Positions 24,463 to 36,500 of a stretch of 64,000 nt of DNA are shown here, one piece after another. Each line of letters starts with the position of its first letter. The first letter of the stretch is position 1. The position numbers and the translations under genes were made by a program. The stretch is from Hyparrhenia diplandra (Eukaryota; Streptophyta; Magnoliopsida; Poales; Poaceae): the NCBI GenBank assembly GCA_015847255.1, contig JADLZK010013179.1, positions 1 through 64,000 of the forward strand. The letters are read 5' to 3'. Under the pieces are notes generated by a model, which saw nothing but the letters and a program-made list of their open reading frames with translations, was not told where the DNA came from and did no database searches.

Positions 24463-26400
24463 ACTAGCAAGGACGAATTGAAGTCTTTCTTTTAATCAAA
24501 AAAGAACAGAAAATCGTGTGGTTTTGGCCTTGCTTTGAGCTGAGCTGAGCTGAGCTTTTGGATCGTACGGAAATGGGCGGTCCGGCCAGTGACGAGTGAC
24601 GACCAACCCGGTCGAAGGATGCCAAGATTCGGACGTTTATGTCGTTGTCGTCTGCGGATCGATCTGCAGGCCTCTTTGCGTCTGCTTTTTTGTTTTCGTT
24701 TACAGGGAAAGCTTGGTCGGTAACCTATACTATGATATCCGTGGGGTTGGATAACGCGTTTATTGTTCCAAATTCTTGACCAGTCTGATCCATCGAGCAT
24801 ATGGTACTGTTTTGCATAGTGATAATGCTGCCTTTTTATCCATTTGGTCACAGGTGGCTTAGGGCACACGTAATGGTATAAGTCTTTTACTAGCTATAAG
24901 CCAACTCTCTAATAGTGCTATAATGGCTCTCAACCCGGTAATGGTTTGGTTTTGTCATGACCCGGGAAATAGGGCGAAGGAAGGCCCGATAGGCCTAATA
25001 GTGCTTGCTCTAGTAATGGCTCTTCAAATTAATTCGGAGAAAAAAAAGGAGGAAAAAATATAGGATTATCTTTAGATGTTTTTGCAAGGGGATACAACTA
25101 TAAGGGGACCCTTATTAAAAATAAATTTGGTTTGGTATTCCAATTTACCTTTATGTGGTTCAATTTGGCTATTTGGTTCAAAACAAGCAATAAAGCGGCC
25201 CCTTGACATCTATAATGGTTTGGTCGACGATCGCCAATTGGGTGTTTGTTCTTGTTTGGGTTTGAAGTTTTGGTTTAGATGTGGTTCAATTTGGTTTGGT
25301 TCAAAATAGTTAGACATCTATAATGGTTTGGTTTGGTTTGGTTTAATAGTTTTAATGGACGAACGGTGTAATAACAATAAAGTGCAGCTGCTAGATAAAG
25401 TGAACCATTTAGCTAAACCATTTAGCTAAATGGTTTGAAATGGTTTGGACGAATGAGTCAATGGTTCGGATTGGTTTGGTTTTTTAAGTGTATTATAGTG
25501 TATATGAATTGGTGTGGATTTGGTCTGGTTCTTGAACTATTGGTTGAGTGCTCGTAGCATGATGAAGCATAACATAACACTCACATGATCTTGATGATCT
25601 TGGATGTGTGTATGAGACTATCTCTTGATCAAGAGCTAACTTTTCCTCCTTCTATTAAAATATAAAAACAATGTTCACAACAATCTTATGAGCTAACCAT
25701 TGCTTAGATCTGCGAGTAACCCTCATCCTCGTTAATGTGGAAAACAAAGAGCATTATGGTCCGGTGATGGAGTGGTGTTTATTATTATTATTTTTGGCTT
25801 AGCGGAGCTGAAATAGTTTTAGAAAAAAAAAACATATAGTAAAAAAAGATGGAGCTAGCAGAAGATATTATGAATTTTCGGATCCATCCGACAGCCACCC
25901 CATATGAGAGCCGGCTTTACGGAGCTCCACTTAAAGAGCGATAACATTTTAACCTATTTAGAAAAGAAAAATAATACTTCTAAAGAGTGATTCAAAGCTA
26001 GAATGATAATAATAGCAATCCCCCTGTTCCTGAATAAATTAATTTCTAAAGTTATCTTAAGTTAATTTTTCTATGTTTGTCCAAATTCATATAAAGAAAG
26101 CATTTTTTTTTAGATAAAGGATAACAAATATCCTGGCTCTATTCTATATCGCACCTTATAATTTTATTACTTGTCTTGTCCCACAATAAATCATTTCCTG
26201 GAGTTTAGACAATATATATGCCGAAGCTAGCTCAGTTGTTGACTGATATAGCGAAAATATCCACCGAGAGGTCACCCAAGTTTGGAATTCATTTTGGCAC
26301 GAACTTGGGCTATTGCTATGGCTCGCATGGATGCTACGTTGCCACCCAAAAAATGGGCAAATCAAGTGCTAGTAGGTCGGCAGACTCGGCACATTTTTAA
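24463..26400. other. Intergenic with GGTTTGGTT-rich low-complexity sequence
   Basis: AT-rich, with many degenerate repeats of TGGTTTGGTT between about 24940 and 25530. One phrase, GACATCTATAATGGTTTGGT, occurs near 25205 and again near 25313. A GAGCT pentamer repeat lies at about 24536-24556. No gene was recognised. Confidence 0.5.
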
Positions 26401-27420
26401 TTTTTGACACAAGAACGGGAGGAAGCAGCCACGGGCGACTGTCCACCGCGGCCGGGCTGCCACGACGAGCCGGCAACGCCCAGACGTCGTCGATGGCTCG
26501 CACAGTTGCGCCGCATCAACGGCCCGGCGCGGCGTTGGCGGCGCGGCAACACGACGCACGACGGCCGGCGCGGTCCCGGCAGGTCGCCGTCCGTCCAAAC
26601 GGTCGCCGGCGCTTCGGTTGCAGCCGCGCGCGAGCGAGCAAGGACGCGTGGGGGCCGCGGGGACGCACGCTCGCGGAGCTGGAGTTCCCTGGCATGCATG
26701 CAACTATGCAAGGCGGACAGAGCCAGCCGGGGATAGGGGCGCGCGCGCGTCCGTCCTTGTCTCGCGGCCGGTTGCCGATATGATGCCGATGGGCGGCCGG
26801 ATCGACGGCGAAATGCTTGATCGCGAGAGCGGCGGTGGCCTTATTAGGTTGGTTTAGCACTCTTTGCCCCCGGCCGCGGCCGGTTTGACTGCACACGCGG
26901 ATCCGGGCACGTACAAACACCATGCCGATGCCGTCGTCTCGATCGGATCGCAGGCAACTATAGAGAGGATCAGATATTTGAACGTCAGTCAGTGCCGCGT
27001 GCGTCTTCAGGTAGGCAAGATCGATATAGTACATATTTGCGTGTACGTGCTTCATCCATTCAGTGCTAGCTGCCTGTGATCTGCTAGGAGTACGCAAATC
27101 TGTGTATATATGTGGGCGGTGGGCGCTGCCGCGCGGGATCCCGGTGTCGCGGTCGCACTGGGACGCGGATCGACGTGATCGGGATGTGCGCGTGGTCGGC
27201 GCGATCTGTGCCGCGCGCGGCGTCTTCGCGTTCGTGCCGGGCGCGGCGCACGACAAAAGCAGCGCCGTCCGAGCAGCGGCCCCCGAAAGGGACAGACCCC
27301 GGCCGGCCGGCCGTCTCCGCGAGACTGCATGAGCAACGCGGTTGCGGCGACCGGGCCGGCGTGCGTGTTCCCGCTCCCGGTTCGCCGGAGCGGGTGTGAA
27401 ACACGACGGCAAGGCGGGGC
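26401..27420. other. GC-rich island without recognised gene
   Basis: About 1 kb with markedly higher GC than its surroundings and several long overlapping open frames on both strands, the longest 26516-27412 on the minus strand. High GC depletes stop codons, and the translations are Arg/Ala/Pro-rich without domains, so I do not call a protein. It could be a CpG-rich regulatory region, an exon of an unrecognised gene, or a decayed gene. Confidence 0.45.
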
Positions 27421-28874
27421 CAGATTGGAGCAGCTTGCTAAGCTAGCTACTTCGTGACATCACATTGTTCATGCCGCTAATTATTTTTAGTCTCATTTAC
27501 TTGGCCGCTCCAAGCCGAAAGCATTCAGCAACACCAGCCAGCCACGAGAAGTCAGCGTATGGGCGAGCCCACTCACTCACACGAAAAGAACGCAACGCAC
27601 GCGGGCAAATTTAAAACAGATCTGGAAGAACTAAACCTTGTCCTGCCTCTTGGCATGCAGCTGACAGAAAAGAATCGCTGCATCTGGAAGAACTTTTTTT
27701 TCATATAAAAAAATCTGTGAGAAGAATCAAGAGTCTGCATCCATTCATTCAGAACCGGAGATTCAGTTGAACTGAGCGAACAAAACTGTTGCCCAGTGAG
27801 TCGACCGACTCGGAGATTCTTTCGGAAGGACAATCACAATGTCCGTCGACACTCAACAGCATCTGGAAGCTCTCACCTACAGCGACGAACGGCATCAGAG
27901 ACGACAAACCCCCCATTTCACCTCAGTTAGCACAAAGGCCATCAGAATCGACTCCACTTGGGAATATCCACAGCAGCAGCAGCAGCAGCGTCGTCCAATC
28001 CAAACGCTCACGGTCCTACGACATCAGAGCACAGTGGTAGGAAAAGAACCGAAGAGCCCCCACACAAGTGGTCAAAGTGGACAAAGCAGAGAAGCGGCTC
28101 GCATCGACAACGAAGGCTCTGCTCTGCTTGTCCCGGCGCCGGAAGCACAGAAACAGAACAGGAGCCCCCCCACATGGCGACACACAGATACTCTACTACG
28201 ACTGATGAACAGAAGCGAAATTGGGTCTCTGAACAAAGAAACGAAATTGGCTCTTCTCTGAACAAACAAAGATGGAGACAGAAACCGTCACCGTTCTTAT
28301 TCTTATATGTCATCAATCATATATTATTATACTACTATGAACAAATGTACACACACTGATAGAGAAGCCAAGCCAGCAACACCTCAGCAGCAGCAGCAGC
28401 AACTGGGTGGCAATGGCGAGCAAGTAGCAGCAACCAAGATCCTAGACACTCCAGTCCACTGGACCGAGTGACAACAACTAGAGCTGGATGCATATCCATG
28501 TCATCCAAAGAAAAAAGGGATAAAGCGAAGAATAATCTATACTAAGCAAGAGGCGCCACCAGCTGAGCTCTGGTAGTAGCTCCGTCTCTAGAAGCAAGAA
28601 GCACGAGCTGAAAAGCTACGAGCTGGGCGCCTTTCTTCTCTATCCTACTGCTAATAAGCTGCCACTATCTCAATTTACACACTAGTGTGAAATGAAATGA
28701 AAAAAACAAGGCAACTACCAACTGACTGTGGTGTGGGGGACGGGAAGACCCCGGGGAAATGATCTCGGTTCCCTCTGGTGACTTCTCCCTGATCCGATCC
28801 GATCCGATCCGATCCGACCATGGCTGATAGATAGCTCCTCTGTTCCAAGAAACGTGGAGTGGAGCTCGCTCAGC
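27421..28874. other. NCED 3' flank with CAG and GATCC microsatellites
   Basis: This lies downstream of the leftward-transcribed NCED gene, so the right part should contain its 3' UTR. It carries CAG repeats at 27971-27989 and about 28385-28402, and a GATCC pentamer array at about 28793-28817, about 60 bp past the stop codon. The small frames here have no recognised domain. Confidence 0.5.
28793..28817. repeat. (GATCC)n pentanucleotide microsatellite
   Basis: About five consecutive GATCC units directly downstream of the NCED stop codon, most likely in its 3' UTR. Copy number is probably polymorphic. Confidence 0.8.
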
Positions 28875-30679
28875 TCAGGCCTGGGCCTCCAGCTCCTTGT
28901 CCGTGATGAAGGTGCCGTGGAAGCCGAAGGGCACGCGGGACGGGAGCTGGACCGTGGCCTCCAGTCGCATGTCGGCGGCATTGACCACCAGCAGCTCCGA
29001 CGTGCCGGCGCGCTCGTCGTGGACGAAGGTGAGCACGTAGCCGTCGTCCTCGCCGCGCGGGTGCGCCGCGGCGGGGTCCATGGGCACGAAGCAGGGCTCG
29101 CCGCCGAAGCGGCCCTCGCCGTAGTCGAACTTGGTGAGCTCGCCCGTCTCGAGGTCCACCTTGGCGAAGCCCGAGACCTTGGGCCACGGCTCGGCCACCG
29201 CGAGGTACGCGTACCGTGTCCGGCGGCCCAGGAGGTTGCGGTTCACCATGCCCACCTCCAGGTTCACCTGCTGCGCCGGCGGCAGCACGGCGCGGCGCGT
29301 GGACCGGCCCGTGCGCGTGTCCAGGCGGATCTCCGTGAGCACGCTCTCGAGGCGCTCGTCGGACTCGTTGAAGATGGAGTCGGCGGGGGTCATGCAGGAG
29401 CCGATCACCACCACCTCGCCCGTCGCCTCGTCCTCCCACGCGTTCCACAGGTGGAAGCAGAAGCAGTCCGGCACGTCCACCCACACCATCTCCGACGCGT
29501 CCGCGGCGTGCTTCGGGAGCACGCCGAAGCGCGACGTCTTCTCCTTGTCCAGGACCACGGGCGAGCCGCCGCGCAGCATCTCCTGGAGCTTGAACACCAC
29601 CTGGTGGTCGGGCACGACCACGAAGTTCTCGGTGATTGCGAAGTCGTGGATCATGGTGGGCTGGTCCAGCGGGATCTCGACGTCGTCGGACTTGGTGCCG
29701 TCGGGCCTGAAGTAGAAGTACTTGAGGTACGGCTTCTTGATGACGTCGTAGCTGAGCGCGTGGAGCTCCCCGGTGACGGGGTCCAGCTTGGGGTGCGCGA
29801 TCATGGCGCACCCGAGCTGGCCGTCGAAGTCGTAGCGTCCGACGGTCTCGAGGTCGCCGTCGTCCGCGACGCGGACGTGGTAGGGGAGGTCGTCCTCGGA
29901 CATGGCGAGGAGGCGGCCGTTGAAGTAGACGAGGCCGGCGTTGGCGACGCCGGTCCCGGCCGAGGATCGACGAGGGCCGCACGCGGCGCGCGTAGAAGAG
30001 GGCGAGGCGCGCGATCCCGGAGTGGCCGTGCAGCTCGCCAATGGCCTTGGGGAAGACGGGGCGTCCGATGGCGCGCTCCTGGGTAAGGCGCGCGGTCTCG
30101 GTGAATCGGCACGCGTAGGACTCGGCGACACCGTTGCGTATCCTGAGCGCGTGCACCATGCCGTCGCCGTCGAAGAGGTGGTGCCCGGCGACGGGGTCGA
30201 AGCAGGGGTTGGCGCCGTTGCGCGCGTACACGCCGTTGATGAAGGGCGGGATGCGTCCGGAGACGGGGAGCTCGCGCACGGGCGGCCTCTCCCCGACGGG
30301 CGCGAAGTTGCCGGCGATCTGCACGGCCGGGTCGGCCGTGCTGGGCAAGCCGTGAGGCCGCTCAGGACGTTGGCCACGAACCCTTCCTCGAACGCGTCGA
30401 GCGCGGCCGCCGCGGCGCGCTGGAAGAAATTGAGCTGCTTCTTGCCGCTGGCGCCGGGCGCCTTCCGTGCTGGCGCCGCGGCGTGCCTCGGGACGGCAAT
30501 GGCGGCGGGCTTCTTGGACGGCGCCGGCAGCTCGGCGGGCTTGTGGAACGGCGCCTGGAGGCGCTCGGCCGGCGCGGAGCTGACGGCGCGCGGCGCGAAG
30601 CGGACGGAATTGAGGCCCGGGCCCTGCTGGAGGCGGGCCGGTGTATGGAAACAGAGGTGGGCGGGGCGAGACCCTGCAT
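28875..30679 (-). CDS. VP14: 9-cis-epoxycarotenoid dioxygenase, VP14-type (ABA biosynthesis), frame-broken
   Basis: NCED cleaves 9-cis-violaxanthin or 9'-cis-neoxanthin to xanthoxin in plastids, the committed step of abscisic acid synthesis. The gene is a single exon, as is usual for NCEDs. The ATG at 30679 ([14 protein letters not shown]) opens a Ser/Arg/Ala-rich transit peptide, then an amphipathic helix region ([18 protein letters not shown]) used for thylakoid association, then the beta-propeller. The four iron-binding histidine contexts are visible: [25 protein letters not shown] and FGFHGTF. It ends ELEAQA at 28875. The corrected length is about 602 aa, against roughly 604 for maize VP14. 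Frame breaks lie near 30610, 30363 and 29961-29994 (a small cluster of indels), all in very GC-rich sequence; the remaining 1 kb reads cleanly. Confidence 0.95.
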
Positions 30680-30813
30680 CGCGGTGGCTGAATTGGGGTT
30701 TTGAGGGATCGGTTCTTCAGCGGGTGGGTTTTTGCGCGGTCGGCGGAGGAGAGCCCGTTGGTGGTGTGGCGGTGGTGGTGGATGGTTTGGTTGTGGGAGC
30801 CGGCGGTTGTGTG

Positions 30814-30821
30814 TATTTATA
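30814..30821 (-). promoter_or_regulatory. TATA box of the NCED gene
   Basis: On the minus strand the sequence reads TATAAATA, 135 bp upstream of the NCED start codon. That implies a transcription start near 30785 and a 5' UTR of about 105 nt. Position and match are canonical. Confidence 0.75.
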
Positions 30822-31011
30822 GAGAGGATCAGAGTGGCGGGCAGAGAGAGAGAGCAGCTGTGGTGGGTGACTGGGCGGGGCGAGGAGGGAGAATTGACAG
30901 GGGAGACGGGCGGCGCGGGTGAGTGTGGTGGTGTGGTGGACTGGTGGGGTGGGCGGTTTGAACGGGCAGGGACTCCGAGAACGAATGAATTCGCGACGCG
31001 GACAGGGGCGA

Positions 31012-31019
31012 CCACGTGG
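31012..31019. promoter_or_regulatory. Palindromic G-box / ABRE-like element upstream of NCED
   Basis: CCACGTGG within the larger palindrome ACCACGTGGT, about 190 bp upstream of the TATA box. ACGT-core elements of this form bind bZIP factors (ABF type) and bHLH factors, and are common in drought- and ABA-responsive promoters. Function here is inferred from sequence and position. Confidence 0.65.
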
Positions 31020-32756
31020 TGCGCTCCCGGGGCGGCAGGGGGACGCGCTGACGGGGACCCTCCGGCGCCCAGCCTCCTGTCCTGTAACCTGTTTGCTGCT
31101 GCTGTGCTAGCAGAAAAAAAAACGTTTTTCTTTTTATTTTTCTATTATATCATTATTAGTTTCCCCTTTTGCCACAGGATTTATCGGCCGCGTTGATTTG
31201 TTAATATTATTTCTGGTACGAGTGTTTTTTGTGGGCAGAGACACTGAAACAGAGGGCTGATGAATCCGCTACATCGAGTCTTCTCCCCGGGCGCAGCCCA
31301 TACCTCGGATATGTTTTGTACTACTCGTATCTCGGTACTTGCGCTTCCTTGGACCCGTCCGTCCGTCCCCGTGCCAAATGTGTGTGCTACAGCTGCCCCG
31401 TGCAGCCAACTTCTCAAGTCACCAAACTTTGTTGCATTGCACAGCACACACGACACGGGAGACACGAGGAGCAGCAGCTGTGTGCTTGCTCCATGCTCGC
31501 CAAGTACAGCACTACTACTGGCTCGTGTTGTGGTTGTGGTTGTGGAAATGGAAATGAAATGCGAATCCGCCGCGATGATCGTGCAGAACCTACCTGGGAC
31601 AAACCGCAGCCGCCCCGCCCAGCAGTTTTGTTCGCGCCCGGCCGCGCGGGGACAGTCGGACAAACCGGATGCCAGGGCCGCGGCACAACGCTCGGTGATC
31701 GCGCGCCCGTGCCTGGTCGGCGAACAACCGGTGCTAGTAATAAAATCTGCAGACCGGCCGCCTGGGCATCCTTAAACTGAACAAAATTACCAGAGAATCA
31801 GTGTATGCTGCTTGCTGCCCCCTGCCTGCGACTGCGACGGATATATTCCTGATCAGCATCTGTCGCAAGCCGGTCCCGTCCAAAACAAGGTACGTGATCC
31901 GATCAAGCCACAGACCAAAGGCCCCCGTTCGTGATGCACGAGACGAGACCTATCACCACCGAGGAACACGGGGACAAAACGGCGGCCTCCGTCGTCACCT
32001 CATCAGACATCAGGTGCTGGCAAGCGAAGCAAGCGAGCTCGTGGCTCCCGGTATGGCGCGGACGGCGGCGGCCGGCGTCTTCCTCGCGGCCTTTGGCGCC
32101 TCGCTGGCTGGCGCGCGCGCATGCAAACCTCGCCCGCGGCCGCCACGTCCGTCGCCCAGGGGCTTACCTGCCGCACCCGAGTGCCCGAGTGCTGACACGA
32201 CGGACACAGCCCACGCCGCGGCCACGCGCGGACCCCCTCCGCCGCTCTTGGCCAGAGGACATCCCACATGCCAGTGCCGCTGTCCGTGTGCGTGTGCGTG
32301 TGCATGCCCCCATTTGGCACGTACGACCCGCCGGACGGGTCGGCGGCGCCATGTTCCGTCCTGCCGGCGCCTTGCCGGGGTACAAACGTTTTACACGGGA
32401 TCTTCGTGTGTGTGTGTTTTTCCAGCAGTAAACGCCTGCGACTGAGAATAATGCTACTCGATCGGTAGGCCAGGGCCCGACCGTCGTCGCCGACTCGCCG
32501 TGGACGTGAGCGGCGCCGCGCACGACAGGACCACCAAACTAAAACCGACGGGCGGTGTGGCCTTTGCGGAACTTGTGTGCGCAAACAACGAAGACGATAA
32601 AAGGCGACGGCTGGCCGTCCCTTCACAGGAGCATCGCGTAGACTTGTGTGGGTTCTTTGTTGACTGTGGAGTGAGCGAGAGCGTGCCAATTGAATTTGGA
32701 GGGTCGGCGTCGGCTGCCGACGTTCGGAGACCGGTTGATCGCTGTCTCGTCGATGG
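31020..32756. other. NCED distal upstream region, GC-rich, no gene recognised
   Basis: A GC-rich stretch upstream of NCED with long overlapping open frames on both strands that translate to low-complexity Arg/Pro/Ala sequence. GT microsatellites occur at about 32285-32305 and 32406-32417. I recognise no protein. It may hold distal regulatory sequence. Confidence 0.45.
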
Positions 32757-33590
32757 CCGGTGAAATGAGGTCATTGACGGCGAGGGGTTCCACACTTCAA
32801 TATGCATCGGAACTACTCCCGTACGTCCTGAAGTAAACGTACATGTGCTGTGCTTCGAGAAATCAACCAACTCTAAATTGTTGTAAAAAAAAACCCAACT
32901 CTAAATTTGACTAATGTATATAAAAAAGTACGATAATATGCCAATAAACGTTATTAGATTAATCATGTTATATGGTTTTTTTATTTAGAAATACAGGAAA
33001 GTTGACAAGGAATGTCGTAAGGTGTTCGACACATTCCTGCTTATATCGTCTCGTGGGTAGTTGGAAAAGTGAAACGCCCGATTGACGGCATCGGTTTCGT
33101 CGATGGCAGCAGCGGTTCAGAGAGAAGCTGAAGACTGGCTAAATGCAGGTGTGGTTGTTCTCGCGCCAGCGGTTGCAGTTGGTCGCAACAAGGTTTCCGA
33201 ATGTAAATAACGGAACAATGTACTGGTAGTGTAGGTCTCGCAAAGGGGTTTCCCTGCGTAGCTTCGCTTCGTTTCTTATTCGTTTTGCTTCTTAGGTTTT
33301 CGATGTCGCTTGACATCCCTTGTATTGTTCATGATTTGGTTTCGACTTCCTCTTAATGAAAAACGGGTGAATGGCCGGTGAAACCAAGTCATTGACGGCG
33401 AGGGGTTCCATACTTCCATTTGCATCAGAACTACTACCGTCCTGAAATAAACGTACATATTTGTGTTTGTGAAATCAACCAACTCAAAATTTGACTAATG
33501 CATATATAGAAAAATTGCGATAATAGTACCAATGAACGTTATTAGATTAATCATGTTATATGGTTTTTAAATATATTTAGAAATACATTT
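32757..33590. repeat. Dispersed direct duplication, about 615 bp apart
   Basis: Copy A (about 32757-32997) and copy B (about 33373-33588) share CATTGACGGCGAGGGGTTCC, AGAAATCAACCAACTC/GAAATCAACCAACTC, AACGTTATTAGATTAATCAT and TTATATGGTTTTT in the same order. The DNA between them (33060-33370) resembles a decayed retroelement 3' end, closing with TCTTAATGAAAAACGGGTG. Confidence 0.7.
33060..33372 (+). mobile_element. Possible LINE 3'-terminal remnant
   Basis: A short coding-like part (EREAEDWLNAG, about 33118-33150) is followed by TTCGACTTCCTCTTAATGAAAAACGGG. The pattern of a Glu/Trp/Gly-containing ORF2 end followed by a TTAATGAAAA motif also occurs at the tail of the clearer LINE at 37731-39276. 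It lies between two direct repeats. Evidence is thin. Confidence 0.35.
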
Positions 33591-36500
33591 TTTATATAAA
33601 TCTAGTTAAAGTGAAATTGGTTGACTCTAGAGCGTGTATTCAGGGTTTTTTGGTTTGCAACGTGTGTTTTTGGTTCGCCCAGGCATGGTTCGATCCGAAC
33701 TTCTGACGCCTGGGGAGCTTGCACCTTTCCAGGAGAGAATCAAACAACCCCTTATTTCATGACAGAGAGAGGTGAGTAATATTAATAAAGAATCAACAAT
33801 TTTTCATTTTCTGAAGTATGCATATTTCAGTATTCAACTTTTTTCAGCTATCTACTTTATTACTCTACACTATTTCTAATGTTTGTGGATTCACAGTGCT
33901 CAAAGAGTGCAACTAACTATGATGACATTTTCTCAACAAATATGGGATACGATTCAAGAGGTGTGAATGTTTGGTTCACATTGGTAGAGTTTGAAGAGCA
34001 ATGCAAGGGACTGATCGGTTGATAGATCATCTCAGTCGAGCACAAAGTATAGAGCCTGTTTATAGTTCTTAAACTTTTGTTTGTTCCCGCCATCCCACCG
34101 TGTGTTTGGTTCACATAGCATTGGTTCCTTGAACTTGTGCTATTAAGCTTCTTTTGCTTGCTATTCCAGGAGAGCCATTTTGGCTAACCTAACTTGGTAA
34201 GGCGAGCCTCGCCCACGTGGACAAGGTGAGGCAAGCTAGAACCAAATGTGTCATAGTCTGCCTGGACTGAAACTTGGTTATACTCACCTCTTCTTAACGC
34301 AAAGCCTTTTATTTTGTTTACTATTTCTGTATACCTAATATATTGCATTCGGTGCTCAGTAATGGCTCTACTATGTTTGTTTGTTTGTTTTTTTTTTACT
34401 GTGGTTGGGGCTGTTGCTACTTGTTTTTTCTTTCAACCCTTTCCAGGGCCTGCATCCAAGGGCGTGTTTGCAGAGCTTCAACTATGGAAAAATATGGAGT
34501 GCTGCTGTCCAGCAATCGCTGAACATATTTGGGTTCAGATGCTATAAATTGTACTCAATTTTTAAGGAAAACATCCACCTTTAAATCTGATTATAGTATG
34601 CCCTTGTCCCAGACGCCCACACAAAGGCGACTTTCTCCATCTTGACACACACACACATGGCACTGGTAGTCCATCCAGGTGCGGGTGGCGCACAGTGACG
34701 GGAGAAAACTAGACGAGAGGAAGAGAGAAAGAAATATTAGGTTATTTTTCACTATTAGTGCATGGACCAATGGATTTGATGGGATCAAACCATGTATTAA
34801 TTCAAAGCTTTATTTTTAAGAGTGCCAAACATTTTAGGTGAATATGAGGGGACTTTTTTAGTGCTATTTTGAGCAAGTGACCTTTGGTAGTCCATCCAGG
34901 CACAGTGACGAATCTAGGATATTACTTCACAGCTGACCTCTATTTTAGAATAAATATGAGGACTTTTAGTACTATTGTTCCAGGCGCATAGATGATGGAC
35001 TCTGCTATATGCAATAGATCGATGAATGCATGGACGTCAAGTGTTACGGTTTCACTTTGTCCATGCTCAATCCATCGTTAATTTCTCATTTTAGGAGACA
35101 AAAGTATAAGAAGTATATTCCGTAGTTTAACATCGTTCTTAAAAGCCAGGCGCAAGCTTAATTATTTTCAACATTATCGCCCCCAGGAGCAAGCAAGTGC
35201 TACTACAACTTGAGACGGCACGAGCACAATCTAGATCAATCCCTACCTTTTTGCCGCTAGCTATAGCATGCCTATGCGCACTACGATCCGGCCGGCAACA
35301 GTCCTAAACGTAACACTCACTGTGGGTAGTGCGACACACATGGCATCAGCAGGGCGAGATCGATCGATCGGCCAACCGGCCAAACAACCCCGATGTTTGG
35401 TCGTGGTCGAGCCTTGGATCGATGGATGGAGCGACCAACAATGGCGTTCTTGCCCGGCCGTGACCACCGGACGCAACGCCGATCGACACATGGTGGTGGG
35501 GTAGTGAGGGCCCTGGAGAGTCTGGGAGCTGCTGGGAAACCGAAGAAGACACGCTGGCCCTCCGATCCGACGATGCTGATTTGGACGCATCATGCGATGG
35601 ATGCACACGTGCAGCGCAGCGATTGGCCGTCCCGATTCCCTCCGCGGCCACGAAAAGCTCTGCTCTGCTCGGCATTGCACGCTGCTCGACTCGAAAATCC
35701 TGGTCGAAAACCTGACGGGGCCGGCTCTTTTCGTCGCGACAACCAAAACGGCAAGGACGTTGTTGCGTGCATTCCGGGAGCTTTCCGATAGATATCGTCC
35801 TTTTTTTTCTGTAGGGGCAACCTGACCGGCTCGCCTTCGCCATGATTTCGACCGGCGACGAACGACGAGGACGTCACTAGCGCGACCTGACATCCTTTTT
35901 ATCCCTGGTTTGGTTTTATTTGTGTCGCTGATAGGGCCAGGGCAGTCGGGTACGTGTAGCGCCGGGATTGGGCGTCCGCGATGAGGTGGCACCGTGTGGA
36001 CCGACGTCGCCATCGGCGGGGGTCCACGTGTCGCGCCCGGCGCCAACCAGCGTGCTTTTCATGCCAAAAAACTGTTAAAAAATGCTGTTTGGTTTCGGTC
36101 TCGTGGGTCACTTTCGATGACTCAGGCCACGTTGGCAGAAATTTTTAACTTTTTTTTCCATCACATCACATTAAATACACCAAAAGCGTATGTTAGGTAA
36201 ATATGATAAAAAAATTTCGATGATATCACTCGGTTTATATAACGGATGATATTTTACCACTAACAAACGAAACGGTACGTGCGACATTCTTACGCTAAAA
36301 ATTGCCATATCTAACCGCCCTCACTCGGTTTATATAACGGAAACGAAAACGAAGGGACGTGCTCTGCACCGAGACGAGAGACACCAGAGTAAGTTGGGTA
36401 ACGGACGTACTGGAGCGCTGGCACATCATTCCCGTTCCGTTTGGACCACTACTTTTGATGGTGAATCGCTTGGCCGGACTACTTGGAATACGTACGCGCC

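Noticed and set aside
28854..30086. 410-codon plus-strand frame opposite NCED
   Set aside because: This is a mirror of the NCED coding strand. Its Val/Glu/His/Gly-rich composition is typical of antisense GC-rich plant exons.
31931..32445. Possible protein-coding genes in the NCED upstream region
   Set aside because: Overlapping frames on both strands give Arg/Pro/Ala-rich sequence without homology. GC content alone explains the lack of stops.
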